Assembly: GCA_030867875.1 (NCBI GenBank)
Contig: JAOWCC010001589.1
Location: forward strand, 82,483,537 to 82,547,536
Reading direction: 5' to 3'
Length of the DNA: 64,000 bases
Source of the DNA: Actinernus sp. WN-2022
Lineage: Eukaryota > Cnidaria > Anthozoa > Actiniaria > Actinernidae
Shown: positions 63,442-64,000 of the stretch, in pieces
Numbering within the stretch: the first letter of the stretch is position 1
Layout: each line of letters starts with the position of its first letter
Position numbers and translations under genes: made by a program
The notes under the pieces: generated by a model
What the model saw: only the letters and a program-made list of their open reading frames with translations
Told to the model about the DNA's origin: nothing
The model's database searches: none

Positions 63442-64000
63442 TTCACGCCTGGCATAAGTTACCTCAAAATCGATCACTAAAAGCGAGCCAAAAATATATA
63501 AACCAGCACATCTTGTTTAATTCGCTGTCAAATTTAACGAAATTTTCGTATGTTAATATTAAAATGAAATAACGTCTTTAGGATCAAACACGTTTGTATA
63601 TTGACGTTGATGTGACGTCATAACGAACGACTCCTTTTAAGGTCAAATTCTGCGTTACCTATACTTTTGAAATAAAGCATGTTATCACAACAACATAAAT
63701 ATGTGTTTTTGATTGCCGCAATTTTAAAGTCTCTACGATAAATATTTGCTGAGTTATTAAGAACTGAAGTTTCCTGTGACGTCACATTTTCTGACGTCAT
63801 GGGTCTGACATCAGTCATGCTTTCTAAATTGAATAAACATAAAAAAGACCATATTGCGGCTATTCAGTATACAGTAAGTACAGTTCCTCTTTAAAACCCG
63901 AAAAATACTTGAATAGTTATTTTTAAAAGACGTTTTCAAAAATATATGACGTCATAATGACGTTTCCTCTTTTTCGCTGGGAATTTTAAAGTATTTCCTC
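63442..64000 (+). repeat. Dispersed repeat, copy B (runs off the window)
   Basis: Direct repeat of 616-1163, starting TTCACGCCTGGCATAAGTTA. It has four intact TGACGTCA words, one of which is lost in copy A through the 11-bp difference. The end lies beyond the window. Confidence 0.9.

Overview
Eukaryotic nuclear DNA, intron-rich and AT-rich, saturated with decayed retrotransposons and miniature DNA transposons. The gene structures and repeat types (tRNA-derived SINEs, CR1/L2-like LINE tails, fold-back MITEs) look like an anthozoan cnidarian, most likely a stony coral. That taxon call is inference.

Two host genes can be read exon by exon. (1) HYLS1, the centriole/cilium protein mutated in hydrolethalus syndrome, lies on the + strand (13009-32116). 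It has 8 coding exons, all GT-AG with matching phases, and encodes 312 residues. (2) MRPL4, mitochondrial ribosomal protein uL4m, lies on the - strand (37879-56699). It has 10 coding exons, all in phase, and encodes 291 residues with an acidic-free, Arg-rich N-terminus that suits mitochondrial import. The genes are convergent, with about 5.8 kb between their stop codons, and both span about 19 kb because their introns are full of repeats.

Layout. 1-8.7 kb: nested MITEs and LINE scraps, including a MITE sitting inside a LINE reading frame and a MITE carrying two other MITEs. 8.7-11.2 kb: a 2.2-kb fold-back element whose ends are telomere-like short repeats, followed by a second short tandem array. 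11.5-12.9 kb: a LINE 3' end and a Mutator-like MITE just upstream of HYLS1. 13-32 kb: HYLS1, with a 35-copy 77-bp satellite in its last intron. 32-38 kb: intergenic MITEs, including a 1.6-kb element with a perfect 9-bp target duplication and an empty paralogous site elsewhere in the window. 38-57 kb: MRPL4, with a Harbinger-like element carrying a cysteine-rich ORF, TTAA-flanked elements, and LINE fragments of at least two clades. 57-64 kb: retroelement ORF1-like remains, a broken multi-exon gene with a SAP-like motif and an acidic tail, and a second copy of the repeat found near the window start.

No CRISPR array, bacterial operon, rRNA gene or convincing functional tRNA gene was seen. The more unusual content is in the repeats: the fold-back element with tandem-repeat ends, the transposon-derived satellite with a visible 12-unit block duplication, and a family of 55-1018 bp elements with 9-bp target duplications.
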